In this document: positions 19,282 through 29,345 of the stretch, piece after piece
Numbering within the stretch: the first letter of the stretch is position 1
How the letters are laid out: every line of letters starts with the position of its first letter
DNA from: Cordylochernes scorpioides
Lineage: Eukaryota; Arthropoda; Arachnida; Pseudoscorpiones; Chernetidae
Length of the DNA: 64,000 nucleotides
Direction: 5' to 3'
Assembly: GCA_030710605.1 (NCBI GenBank)
Contig: CP092864.1
Location: forward strand, 139,141,160-139,205,159
Program-made: the position numbers and the translations under genes
Notes under the pieces: model-generated
The model's input: the letters and a program-made list of their open reading frames with translations, nothing else
Databases searched by the model: none
Told to the model about the DNA's origin: nothing

Positions 19282-20001
19282 TCAATTGTTAGTGGGGGAG
19301 GGGGTACAATTAAAATCCTGCTCAATAAAAAATTTGTAAATTTCGTATTTCTTCTTGTTTAAAATTCGACGTATTTCTGGATTTTCGCGTTCTAGGATAA
19401 AGTTGGCTGGGCTGAATATGTATAAACGGTCGATAAACTGACATTCTTCTGTAGCCTCTTTTATTTTCTTCTTGGTAAATTCGCACTCTAGGTATCGATG
19501 TCGTATGTCAGGAGATCCTCCGCACGCAGTGCAGGAGGGCCTTCCATTCCTGGTCGGGTGTGGCAGGGCTCTTAGTTTCAACCTCCAGGCGATATCGTCG
19601 TAGATGCTACGCCTTTTATGCCAGGCTGGTGCAGTGTTGAAGTTCCACCTTTCAACTTTCTCTTCTGCGCGTTTAAGGTTAAAATAGGTTGATAAAATTA
19701 TATTTCGTAGTGCGTTGCTTTTTAGACGTGAGAAAAGGCGTGATTCGTAGACGATGGGAAGATGCACGCAGGAAGAATGGTTGCTTGATTTAAAATTCAT
19801 AATTTTCGTTTCATTATAGAACGTAGTGATTCTTTGAAAATCGTTCAGAATGTTTCGCGTGGCGTGGGAGAAAAAATCATTGATATCTCGTATATCACCG
19901 TTTAAATTCAAAAAGTCTTTCAAACGCCTCAGGCCTCGAACATTGAAGACGGCAGGATTTTGCATATAAAGGCCGTGTAAATGGCGGCATTTTAAAAGCA
20001 C
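19282..20001 (-). pseudogene. LINE ORF2, C-terminal segment
   Basis: 239 codons in frame at the 3' end of ORF2, after the RT. Near residue 160 it has CTACGGSPDIRHRYLECEF, the CxxC..H...C finger-like motif seen near the C terminus of L1/Tx1-type ORF2. The open frame extends further upstream without a Met, so the apparent start has no meaning. It is separated from the RT-thumb segment (20157-20387) by frame disruption. Confidence 0.75.
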
Positions 20002-20156
20002 GATGTGTAAGAAGTCGTTTTTCGAGAGGCGTTTAAAATCGATATGAAAGTTTGGCGCGATGTTTTTCCAGCTTGATAGAGTCTGTTTTCGTCGTGGCGA
20101 TAGAAAACTGTGTAAATCGTAGTTAAACAGATTGTAGTAGTTTGTCGAATTTTTGT

Positions 20157-20387
20157 TTATAAAAAGAAAATCGTTTTCGTTTTTTCCCCGTTAATAGACC
20201 TTTGTATACGTTTTAGAATAAAGAGGTCGCGCTGAGTAGCCAAATGCAGCAGGCCGAGGCCACCCCTCTCGGCGGGCAAGCAATTCATTGTCGAGGTCGT
20301 CCAAGTTGTTTCATTATAGAGCGCGTCATCCAAGTCCTTTTGTAGTACGTTTAATATAGAATCGCTTGGTAAGATGGCGTTTATCAT
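20157..20387 (-). pseudogene. LINE ORF2, segment downstream of RT
   Basis: 76 codons with NETTWTTSTMNCLPAERGGL and GLLHLATQRDLFILKRI, the Trp/Gly-rich region after RT that is conserved in L1/Tx1-type ORF2 (L P...GGLG). It joins 20384-20836 by a frameshift near 20385. Confidence 0.7.
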
Positions 20388-20836
20388 GTAGGTAAATTTG
20401 GTATAAAGTTCGCATTTAAAAATCGCGTCTTGAGGTGGAGGGGGAGCGTTAAAATGTTTTGTTTTGCAATTAGGGCTGAATGGCGGAAATAGGAACGAAG
20501 ATTTTCAGTTTGCGTTTTGAGGGGCGTTTTGGAGTTTTCGAAGTGTATACCGAGGATATCAATTGTGTCGTTCCGCATTTCTATATCTTCTGGCCTATCG
20601 GTCCTGCCGCTCCAATTGCCACACCACAACCCCTTACTCTTTTTAAAATTTATAGCGATGCCGGATGTTTTCTCGAAATATTTAAAACAGTTATAAATCC
20701 GCTTAAAATCAGTTTCGTCTTTTAAAAATAAAATCGTCGGCATATGCATATATCTCGGACGTAGAGCTGAGGTTTCGACGAAGATGATGTATGAGAGACG
20801 TCGTGGCGAATGAAAAAAGCAGCGCGGACAAGCCAC
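20384..20836 (-). pseudogene. LINE ORF2, RT thumb region after a frameshift
   Basis: Continues the RT after the YADD box in another frame: FEKTSGIAINFKKSKGLW and IDILGIHFENS match RT motifs D and E (the G..iN..Ks.. and LGi.f patterns). The frameshift falls just behind the active-site aspartates at about 20715-20735. Confidence 0.75.
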
Positions 20837-22580
20837 AGCCCTGACGCACGCCTCTGTTTACGTCGAGTTCAGGAGAGCATTCGCCGTTCATGTCGATTTT
20901 TATTTTATTTCCGCTAAAGACGATTTTAATCCATTTCAGGAAAATATCGGTGATATTGAGTCTTTCAAGCGTAGCGATAATAAACGGTCTGTTAATTTTT
21001 TGTAAATCGATTGTTACGATTGCGAGGGGCGTATTAAATAAATTCGATTTGTAAATATTTTTCTCAATTTCAGGGATAATATCGAATATGGAACGGCCGG
21101 GGATGGCGTACTTCTGTTCTGCTGGTATCATGCGCGCGGAGTACGGCTTGATTTTTGTGAGTAAAATTTTCGATAGAATCTTATAATCCGTGTTCATAGA
21201 GGTGATCGGGCGCCAATCGTTCAAAGTTCGCGTATTAGGAGTTTTCGGTAGTAGAAACATTTTACCAGCGTTCATGTGGTCAGGTAGGGAGTTTTCTAAT
21301 TGTGCTTCATAAAATATTTCGAGTAAAGAGTCGGCGGCGATGTCACAAAAATCTTTATAAAATTCGGCGGGGATGCCATCATCGCCGGCTATCTTTCTAT
21401 TCGGTAAGAGCTTAATCGCGTTTAAAATGTCGTTTTTCGTTATAAAATTTTCTTCGTTGAAATGAAATTCGATATCGAGGCACGGAATAATATTTACATA
21501 ATTTCTAATGTCTTCTAAAATAATCGATTCATCTGCCTTCGTTTTATTTTGATAAAAGGCGAAAATATAGTTTAGTATAGCGTCGTTGTTGTTGAGGAAT
21601 TCATTGTTGTCATTGTAAATAGCAGTAATTGCGGGTTTGAGGCGTTTAAATTTCGTAAAAGTGTATTTTTGACAGACTTCCGCAGTTTCAAAAATTAATT
21701 TTTTCAAGCATCTCCAATGTGCCTTCGCGCCAATATAATTAAAATTCGTAATAAAACTCTCGTGTTCGTATAAAAATATTTCTTTGAAGATATGAGAGTG
21801 AAAAATTTTCGAGTCGATGTTCCTTTTAAAAAATTGCGTATTCCTTGTTCGTAATCGCGTGATAATGGCGTTGTGGTCAGATAAGTCGTATGCAATGGTT
21901 TCGCATTTAATAAGATTAGGTGTAAAACTTGTCGAGCATTGTATATAATCAATTCTGGTTCTAAAAGGCGTGTTATGGATGAGAGCTTCATGCGTAAAAC
22001 CTTTAAGTCCAGGATTAACATGTTTAAAAATATCGATAAGATTGTTTTTTTTATTAAAATCCGAAAGTAAGTTGAATTTTCGACGAGAGTCTGTCTTGCC
22101 CGGTTTGTCGCGAATGTTAAAATCTCCCAATATGAACGTCGCGGTATCTCTAGGGTAATCGTCCAAGTAGTTTTGTATTAATTGTAAATCGTTGAATGCT
22201 TCATCGGGATCGTGAGAGAGGTGTACATTAATAACAAGTACGATGCTCCTGTTCATTAAAATCTCTATTGCGCATATTTTCCCGTTCTTTAGTGTTTTAA
22301 AATTTGCGCTAAAAATCGATCGATGTATCAAAAATAGTTGTCCGCCGCCGCGAGAAATAGGTTCATTTACATAGATATCAAAAGCTGTTAAGTCTTGTCG
22401 CGTATTGAAGGTTTGAATATTCGTTTCTTGAATTGCGTATATTTCTGCTTCGTTTATCTTCAACCATTCTTTTAAAAAATCTTGTCTATGTTTGTTCGCG
22501 ATTCCACGGGCATTCAACGTTAGAATTCTTAAAAAATCAATATTTACAGCATCGCAGGATGGCTCACAAGAGTTCAACAT
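20709..22580 (-). pseudogene. LINE ORF2: APE endonuclease plus reverse transcriptase
   Basis: 623 codons. Residues ~15-260 are an AP-like endonuclease: TLNARGI, AIQETNI (catalytic Glu), LGDFNIRDKP and LSDHNAI (catalytic Asp-His) are all present. Residues ~380-620 are reverse transcriptase: LPNRKIAGDDGIPAEFYK, LNDWRPITSMNTDYKILSK (typical of L1/Tx1), motif A TIDLQK, motif B GVRQGC and motif C YADD. Motif A lacks the usual AFD after the first Asp (it reads INRP), an unusual substitution. The frame is lost right after YADD, so the ORF cannot make a full RT. In the intact element this protein would nick target DNA and prime reverse transcription there. Confidence 0.85.
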
Positions 22581-22793
22581 CCTATAAACGAAAGAAAAGA
22601 GAGATGAAAAATATAAAACAGTAAAATACTAGAGCAAGGAAAGTAAAAGAGTAAAAAAAATTGCGTTAGTTTAAAAAAAGGAATGTATTTACAGCAAACT
22701 CGAGAGCAAGAAGATAAAAGAGAAAGGTACAAAGTAAGAAATGAAAAAGACGAGGTAAAAGAGAGAGATAGTTAAAAAAAGGTAAAAAGCGTT

Positions 22794-24259
22794 TCAATCT
22801 TCCATCATTGTTCTCAAAATTATTCCCGTCCTCTGAATGTCGTTGTTGAGTTTTTTCCTGTCATCGCTTCTCATATTCATATTGTTTCTTCTTCTTTCTA
22901 AAAGGTCTTCCAGGTGGCAGGTGACATCGTGCAGAAGGTCGGGATATTTTGCTATTTGTTCGTTAATTTTTATTTTTCTGGCGTGACCAGTTCTCTTGAA
23001 AATGGTAGAGATCGCTTTCTCTAGCTGAGGATTTGTCTTCCGGTCACACTCGATTAATTCCCTTTCAAGCTGGGAAGAGGTCATCGAGCAGTCTGATAGA
23101 CTGGCCAACGACTCATTATCTTCAGCTATTTCTACGTTTAGAGGTTTCTCAGCTTCTGGCAAATCCGCCATGAGGTGCTCTATGTTGAGGTTCTCATTCT
23201 CTATTTGTAGTACTTGCATGAGGTTTTCTTTTTGATTTACCGAGTCACGGGCTCGTTCCAGAGGATCGTTCATTTTAGATCTTTTATCTTGGCCTTCCAT
23301 TTTCTGCCCATTAATCTCACTCTCCGTAGTTGCGAGGGGTCTTTTTTTTTCGCAGGATGGTCCCTCGTTTCCTGGGCCGGCTGTTTTTCTGCGTTTTGCT
23401 CTTGTTCTAAGTTTTCTGGCAGTGACGGGGTGCTCAGAGCTTCAGCGAAGGACCTCGTGATATTCGCTCTAATCTGCGGGTCAAACGGGCATTTGGTTCT
23501 CGTGTGCCCATGCCTTCTGCATGCGTTGCACACCACATCCTCCCCAATGAAGACCTTAAAGGATTCCTCCATATGGGTTATAGAGATCACGGCCGGCATC
23601 GGCGTTTTTTCTTTATTTTTAAAGACAATTTCTCTTCTGAGCGAAGAGAGGTGTTTCAGTAGGGGATTGTTGGTAGGGAATGGGAGCGGGCGGATGCTCA
23701 GAACTTGGCCATAAGGTGCCAGAGCCTTCGTTATTTCCTGGTCTTGGATGAAGGCGAGGACGCCCGACAGGATGTATTTGCGGGATGGTCGGAATAGTGG
23801 GGATGGGTAAACAGTTCTGTCTCTGACCTTAAATCCATTGGTCAGGAGAACTTCAGCCTGCTTCTGATCTGCCACAGAGACAATGGCTTGTCCATTAATT
23901 TTTCCCACAGAGTGGATATTATCAACTCCAATAATTTGGCCGATGCCGATCAGATGTTCTTCGGCGGATGCTTCTGAAAGGACTTCAAATTGGATCGTTG
24001 CCTTTATCTCCTTACTTCTCTTTTCGAAGGTAGTTTTTCTTTTTTCGTCAAATATCTTTTTTTCTTCAGATGAAAATTGAGATTTTTGCCTTTGCAAATT
24101 TTCCAGTTGATTTTCAGTCGTCGGTAGAGATGCAAATTTTTGCTTTGCGATATGTGAAAGTGATGATGTTGCAGGTGGATTATGAGCGACCAATGAGGCG
24201 ATGGATAATGACGATGACGCAGCGACCTTCTCGGCCGTTGCCATGGTGATGGTTGCCAA
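22794..24259 (-). pseudogene. LINE ORF1 (RNA-binding, zinc knuckle), frameshifted
   Basis: 329 codons from the Met at 24259 plus a continuation in another frame (22794-23300). Conserved blocks: SVGKINGQAIVSVADQKQAE and GQVLSIRPLPFPTNNPL (RRM-like region), then CNACRRHGHTRTKC, a CCHC knuckle. The C-terminal part (SSQLERELIECDRK) is homologous to the same region of the intact ORF1 at 24553-26241. The shift falls at a run of nine A on the coding strand (plus 23342-23350), so slippage or a homopolymer error is likely. The 22.58-22.79 kb gap between ORF1 and ORF2 is a purine-rich linker. Confidence 0.8.
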
Positions 24260-24455
24260 GTTTCAACTTGGCAAATATGCTGATTTACAATGAACAAAAA
24301 TTCGAAATGTGACTATGGTTGGGAAACAATATGTAGGAATGAAGAGCTGATGATGTAGAGCAAGAATATGAAACTTGATTTCAGCTTAGATTCTCAGAAG
24401 AGCAGCGAAAGGCGATAACACACGGAGCTCGCGCGACGCGTGGCCGCACGGTCGG

Positions 24456-24471
24456 TGTATGTATGTATGTA
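24456..24471. repeat. (ATGT)n between the two LINEs
   Basis: TGTATGTATGTATGTA lies exactly between the 5' end of the first LINE and the 3' end of the second. It is the same microsatellite as at 19197-19238 and 26459-26475. Confidence 0.85.
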
Positions 24472-26458
24472 ATTTTAAAACATTTTATTGACATCTATTC
24501 ATTGATTTACAATCGTTTAAAAGGTAATCGGAAATATATACACAGAGGAGTCCTACTCCTGGGTTCCTTCACGTTTCGTATTAATAGTCTGATTGGCCAG
24601 CTGTGCTGGTGTCATTGAAACTATTGATGTTGTTGACAATCCAGAGTTGCGTCTTAAGATGATCTTCGATATAGGAGGTTTTTTGGCATGTGTTTCATCT
24701 TCAGAGCTCATGGTTTCTTCCAGCTCTGTCCACGTGCGCGTGGGACTGTAAGAACCGCCGGTGTCCGATTCATAGCCCGTAAGGGATGGCTTCATTCTTT
24801 TTCCATCTTCTCTCTCCATATTCGATCTTTTCTTCTCATTCCGTGAGGCTTCAAGTGTCCTCTTCTTCTTCGATGGTCTTACGTCATCTCCTGCATAAAG
24901 ATTATCAATCTCAGATAGGATTAATCTCATTTTCCCTAATTTATCGTTAAGGGCCCTTCTTTGGTCGCTCTTGAGGTTTCTGAATGAATTTGATTTAATA
25001 TCCTCGTGTTTCTCGAGGTGGCGGGAGATTATCGTCTTCAGGTCGGGATGTATCTCGAGTTGTTGTCGAACCTTGGTCTGTCTTGAAATGCCTGCTTTTC
25101 TGTATACTTCTGCAATGATTTTTTCAGTTTCTGGGCTCTCTCTGTCCTCGCAATCAATCAACTCTTTCCGGAGTTGAGAGGAGTCCATCGACCACTGCGA
25201 GCATCTGGTGGATGTTTTTTCGTCAGAATCCTCGGTTCCAGCGTCAGGTTCCGATTCAGAGTTGGGGTGAGTGATTGTCCCACCGCCCGGGGGGACTGGT
25301 TTTGTTCTTCTCTTCGGGCTCGACGCGTGATGTCTTTTCCTCGCGGAGGTCTCGGTTTCTTTTGCGGTGGGGATGTCCTTCTCCATAGGAGGTTGTTCAG
25401 GGGTAGGGGTTTGTGGCGGTGCAGTTGGATTAAGAGCTTCTGCAAAGGATTTTGTCACCGTTTCTCTGATCCGGGGGTCAAAGGGGCATTTGGCTCTGAC
25501 ATGGCCATGCCGTTTGCAGCCCGCGCAGATGACGTCTTCAGCAACAAAGATTTTAAAATTGTTGCTCATGTATTCGATGGTGATGATAGCTGGCATGGCG
25601 GTGTCTTCCTTCTTTTTGATGACAATCTCCCTCCTCAAAGAGGAGAGGTGCTTGTATAGGGGGTTACTGGTGGGGAAGGGTAGGGGTCGGATACTTAATA
25701 CTTGTCCATAGGGCTGTAGGACCTTCACGATATCCTCGTCGGGGATGAAAAGCATCACGCCGGACAATATGTACTTTTTCGGGATGTTGAAGAGCGGGTA
25801 GGGGTAGATGGTTTTGTCCTTGACCTGAAAGCCGGTGTTGATCAGCATTTCTGCTTGTTCAACCCCGGCCAGTGAGACAATCGCCTGACCGTTGATCTTT
25901 CCAACGGAATGAATTCCAGTTCGGCCTATGATTTTGGCGATTCCGTCCAGGTGTTCTTCCGCGGTGCAATCCGGGAGCGAGACGAATTGAATCGTCGATT
26001 TTGTCGTTAGACTTCTTTTCTCATAAGTCGCCTTTCTTTCTAGGTCAAATTTTCTTAATTCTTCTTGAGAGAAGTTTGGTCGTTGAGTAAACGTTTTTGC
26101 ATATTGATTGCCTGCTTGCGTCATATATGAAGATTTCTCAGTTTGTAGTTGCGATGATGAGGATGTAGATTGTGGATTTTGATCAGCCAATGAGGTGAGT
26201 GATAGCGACGATGACGCAACAGCCGGCTTGGCTGTTGCCATGGTGATGCCGTAAATCTACAACTTGTAGATTTACAGGCCTATGAAAATTAGATTTAAGA
26301 AAAAATACAAACTTGATGAAAATTCCCCAAAGATGGCTCAAAATGAAGCTCGTCTAATGGTGAATCTGATGATATAGTTTGGGATGAGTAGAAAGGGCAG
26401 TCAGCAGAGTGAAAGGCGAACAACTCGGAGCGCGCGCGAGATGCGGCCGCACGGCCGA
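24472..26458 (-). mobile_element. ORF1-only LINE (HAL1-like), L1/Tx1-like
   Basis: About 2 kb: 5' UTR (26242-26458, GC-rich start CTCGGCCGTGCGGCC matching the first LINE), intact ORF1, then only ~80 bp of 3' sequence ending at (ATGT)n. No ORF2 is present. The arrangement resembles mammalian half-LINEs (HAL1) that depend on ORF2 from another element. Both ends lie in the microsatellite, as for the complete copy. Confidence 0.7.
24553..26241 (-). CDS. LINE ORF1 protein, intact (562 aa)
   Basis: An uninterrupted frame from Met at 26241. The N-terminal ~60 residues are Ser/Gln-rich. Residues ~80-230 form the conserved RRM-like region (HSVGKINGQAIVSLAGVEQA, GQVLSIRPLPFPTSNPL). At ~245-258 a CCHC knuckle reads CAGCKRHGHVRAKC. 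A proline- and lysine-rich linker follows, then a charged helical region (SSQLRKELIDCEDRE...) and a basic tail. The likely role is binding LINE RNA in the ribonucleoprotein. It is only moderately similar to the frameshifted ORF1 at 22794-24259, yet its frame has stayed open, which suggests recent activity. Two proteins of one family with divergent sequence indicate at least two subfamilies. Confidence 0.85.
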   Translation of the reverse strand: MATAKPAVASSSLSLTSLADQNPQSTSSSSQLQTEKSSYMTQAGNQYAKTFTQRPNFSQEELRKFDLERKATYEKRSLTTKSTIQFVSLPDCTAEEHLDGIAKIIGRTGIHSVGKINGQAIVSLAGVEQAEMLINTGFQVKDKTIYPYPLFNIPKKYILSGVMLFIPDEDIVKVLQPYGQVLSIRPLPFPTSNPLYKHLSSLRREIVIKKKEDTAMPAIITIEYMSNNFKIFVAEDVICAGCKRHGHVRAKCPFDPRIRETVTKSFAEALNPTAPPQTPTPEQPPMEKDIPTAKETETSARKRHHASSPKRRTKPVPPGGGTITHPNSESEPDAGTEDSDEKTSTRCSQWSMDSSQLRKELIDCEDRESPETEKIIAEVYRKAGISRQTKVRQQLEIHPDLKTIISRHLEKHEDIKSNSFRNLKSDQRRALNDKLGKMRLILSEIDNLYAGDDVRPSKKKRTLEASRNEKKRSNMEREDGKRMKPSLTGYESDTGGSYSPTRTWTELEETMSSEDETHAKKPPISKIILRRNSGLSTTSIVSMTPAQLANQTINTKREGTQE

Positions 26459-26585
26459 GTATGTATGTATGTATGTTTGTCGGGTATACACGTCCACAAT
26501 ATGTAACTAATTTGGCTGAAATTTTAGCAGTAAATAGAGTTGAATCTGGAAAACCTTATAGGCAAATTTTCAGGCTTCTATCTCG
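26459..26585 (+). mobile_element. Right part of the split Helitron
   Basis: (ATGT)n then TTTGTCGGGTATACACGTCC through to TCTCGAATATGG, colinear with 26625-26762 in the next Helitron. It is cut at ~26585 by insertion of that Helitron. Confidence 0.65.
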
Positions 26586-27118
26586 AATATGGTTATATAT
26601 ATATAAGTCAGTGTAAGTATGTATGTATGTATGTATGTATGCATGTATGTTTGTCGGGTATACACGTCCACAATATGTAACTAATTTGGCTGAAATTTTA
26701 ATAGTAAATAGAGTTGAATCTGGAAAAACTTATAGGCAAATTTTCAGGCTTCTATCTCGAATATACTTGGAGTAATTAACAAATTATTGACAAATTTTCC
26801 CTATTTCACTCGCAACCAGCGCCTCACTGGGATACTGCGAGAAGTAAAGTTGGCGTACGGGCAATAAATCACTTGTTGTCATCATTTTATGTATATATAA
26901 AATTTAAAATACGTTCATATAAAAAAACAAAATAATACAATTTTAAATATCGTTGTGAAAATTTGCACTTTTATTTTTATATTTTAAAAACACAATGTTT
27001 GGAACGGGACGTTACAGAAGAGTGACATCCACGGCGCCAATTTATATTTGTAACGAATAGTATTTGAATAAAAACATTTAATCGGGTAAAACCCGGGCGT
27101 TGCCCGGGTAATTCGGCT
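26586..27118 (+). mobile_element. Non-autonomous Helitron
   Basis: 5' end TATATATATAAGTCAGTGTAAG with (ATGT)n. The 3' end is CCCGGGCGTTGCCCGGGTAATTCGGCTA. Same family and strand as 18659-19179. It has no coding and no LINE inserted in its microsatellite. Confidence 0.7.
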
Positions 27119-27288
27119 ATTAAAAGCCGTCGATTGAATAAAAACAATCTGATTTTTAGCTGATGCTATTGTTGCTCTAACAACTTCGCTGTGATTCAAA
27201 TACGCAAAAATATTATTGTGAGAAATTTCCAAAGAAATCCGATTCAAAACCTAGAAAAATTAAAAGAGATAAAGTTATTTATAGACCA

Positions 27289-27884
27289 CTAGACGAATGG
27301 CCCGGGCAACGCCCGGGGTTTACCCGAGTGCGAATATATTCTAAAAACGTTGACTTGGGTGGTCGCTATTAACAGGGTGGTCTGTATAGACAGGTGGATG
27401 TATCACACAGCTGATAACAGGGTTGTCTAGAGTGGTCGCTATAGACAGGGTGGTCTGTATAGACAGGTTTATGAGAGAGGCACAAACTTACAGGTTGTTG
27501 ACGCCGCAATCCCCAGAGAGAGTGCTTTTTGTTGCATCATGCTGTGACTCACACGACGACCCAAGGTCAACAGGGGTGGAGCAGCAAGCTTAGGCCTATC
27601 ACCGTCTGGCGGCGCTGCTTGCGAGTTATATCTACAATTCTGCAAATAACTAAGGATATTCAAGATATTCAAGAAATTATTTTTCGAAAACCTTTCCGGG
27701 GATATACCTAATAATATCCCAGAATTTCATGGCGATTGGATGTATGGTTTTTGAATAACAGGGTTGTCTAGAGGGGGGCAGGGAGGACACGTGTTCCCTT
27801 GCAGCCAATGAGCGCGCATTCTATCCGTGAGCTTCAGACAAACAGACAAACAAACAGACAGAATAAGGAAAATATATAAGTAGA
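27289..27884 (-). mobile_element. Helitron with two minisatellite units
   Basis: Left end CTAGACGAATGGCCCGGGCAACGCC, right end ATATATAAGTAGA. Contains two copies of the 73-bp unit (27357-27470), a central GC-rich block similar to 11560-11730 (TGGCG.CGCTTGCGAGTTA, CCTTTCCGGGGATA), and one arm of the 13.3-kb hairpin (27756-27815). A short relative of 11814-13562. Confidence 0.7.
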
Positions 27885-28139
27885 TATTTGCTTCACGAAA
27901 ATACCGATTTCAAAATGCCTGCTTAGATGCGCTATCCATTCTGCGTTATATTACTGATATGCAGACCAATATGCGGAAAATCCTTCGAAAGTTTATGACA
28001 CACCCAAGCAGGAACTTCACATTATCGAGCCGCTACCTATCACGATTGGATTATAATATTCAGATCATGAATTTTTTAAGTTTCGCTAATTTATATTGGT
28101 ATAATGGTTCCGCGAATTCAAATATATGTCATATATAAT

Positions 28140-28450
28140 CGCACTTATATCGTTGTTTGAAGAAATAAATCAAACCGCGAGGGCTGCAAAATATGAATTT
28201 TGGGAACGAGCCTGGTGGAATCGGTTTTGAACGACCGATTAAAATTATAGATATTTTACAGGGCTTGCAGAAAGTAAACACAGAGTATTCTTGCTTTTTA
28301 TGCAAGTGGGACAGCAGACACAGAAAGAATCATTATATACTAAATATGTGGCCTGAAAGAAGTAAGTTTCGCTTAGGTGAACGAAACGTTGAAAATGAAC
28401 CAGAAACAAAATTATTTCGGGGAAAATTTCATAAAGCAGACCACGGGTGA
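28140..28450 (+). pseudogene. CFLC-WDSR-type arthropod ORF fragment
   Basis: 85 codons from 28193 contain YSCFLCKWDSRHRKNHY, ILNMWPERSKF and GERNVENEPETKL. This matches, from memory, a widespread uncharacterised arthropod repeat-borne protein with a CFLC.WDSR....H....WP.R motif; the family has no established function that I know of. The usual downstream region (a PLHIKLG-type motif) is absent and the frame shifts at ~28440 into an unrelated-looking segment. It is therefore a fragment. Confidence 0.5.
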
Positions 28451-28584
28451 AGCCAGTTCATTTTTAGTAGGCAGGAACAAAATTCTAACTGCGAAACATT
28501 CACTCGAGGAGAAGACACAAAGCCAGGTCGTCTCTACATATAAAATTTCGCTTCTCAGCCAAAAGGTTGAGATCATAGTATATA
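28450..28584 (+). pseudogene. Short serine-protease-like segment
   Basis: A +1 frame reads SSFLVGRNKILTAKHSLEEK, which resembles the trypsin-family stretch around the catalytic His (LTAAHC). The expected Cys is Ser here, and neither the Asp nor the Ser of the triad is present. A copy of the same DNA lies at 18539-18655, so the fragment belongs to a repeat. The similarity is too short to be sure. Confidence 0.3.
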
Positions 28585-29200
28585 TGTGATAATCTGTATA
28601 TAGCAATATGTAACCTCACCACAATCTATGCAAAATGTATCGTCAAAAGGTTTAATAAAAGTTAGGCTTCGCGAAAAGGAAAAGAACAATTAACAGGATT
28701 GCATCATACAGGAAGTAAAGGTCACTGCCCTGGACCCACAAAACTTAAGTTCAAAGGCCTTCTTCTTCCTGGATGATTGCAATCATGGCGACAATGGAGG
28801 TACTAAGCCAATCACATTTAAGCATGACCAATTGATAGCGAATCATCAGAGAGCACGTGGAAGGATCTCCACCAATGAGAAGTCGAGAGAGTTAATGACG
28901 ATAATCTCGGACAAGAAGTAGAAAAAGGTAGGTGACCGTGCTACGAGCAAGGTGTGCTCAACATAGGCTTCAACCAAGATAGTGTCCGCTCCATCATATG
29001 AAAGCACAAATACCTCCTCCAGTCGCATCATTCTCCCTTTCGCAAGGTCTTATTTTCTATCCCAATCCAGGTGTGCTCGTTTTTCCCCTGTGGAAAACCA
29101 CCATTCGACCAAGACTGTGCCATCAATCACCAATCCAATCAAATCCACCCAACCACACAATTCACCAGGACTCAACAGGATCCGACATAGGCTCGCCAGG
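28585..29200 (+). repeat. Degenerate 5' LTR of Gypsy-A copy 1
   Basis: Starts TGTGATAATCTGTATATAGC and follows the Gypsy-A LTR at 32243 in order: CTCACCACAAT, TTTAATAAAA.TTAGGCTT (poly(A) signal region), TTCCTGGATGA, TTTTTCCCCTGTG. Similarity is moderate, so this copy is old or belongs to another subfamily. The right boundary is approximate. Confidence 0.5.
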
Positions 29201-29345
29201 ATTCGACAGTGAGTCCACAGCAATCCCATAGTAAGTCAACACCCCAACCCGACAGAGAGTCGACAGGATTCAACCACAATTCGACATAGAGTCGACAGGA
29301 GTGCTACAGAGAGTCGACAGGATTGCCACATAGAGTCGACAGGAT
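29200..29345 (+). repeat. GAGTCGACAGGAT leader repeats before gag
   Basis: Five or more short units containing GAGTCGACAGGA between the LTR and the gag start. The same core is embedded in the 64-bp units at 32923-33062 and 52151-52417, so a repeated leader is a property of this family. Confidence 0.7.

Larger units (their letters stand above)
19239..24455 (-). mobile_element. L1/Tx1-like non-LTR retrotransposon, full length but disabled
   Basis: About 5.2 kb on the minus strand, bounded on both sides by (ATGT)n. The 5' UTR (24260-24455) starts with a GC-rich stretch (CCGACCGTGCGGCC) also found at the start of the second LINE. ORF1 (frameshifted) is at 22794-24259 and ORF2 (several frameshifts) at 19282-22580. 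The 3' end is AT-rich with no long poly(A); TGAATAAAAATTGC abuts the microsatellite. Domain order (ORF1 with zinc knuckle, APE endonuclease, RT without RNase H) and RT motifs fit the L1/Tx1 group. Confidence 0.8.

Noticed and set aside
20480..25711. Plus-strand ORFs over the LINE region
   Set aside because: They are antisense to the LINE ORFs, which carry clear endonuclease, RT and zinc-knuckle motifs.
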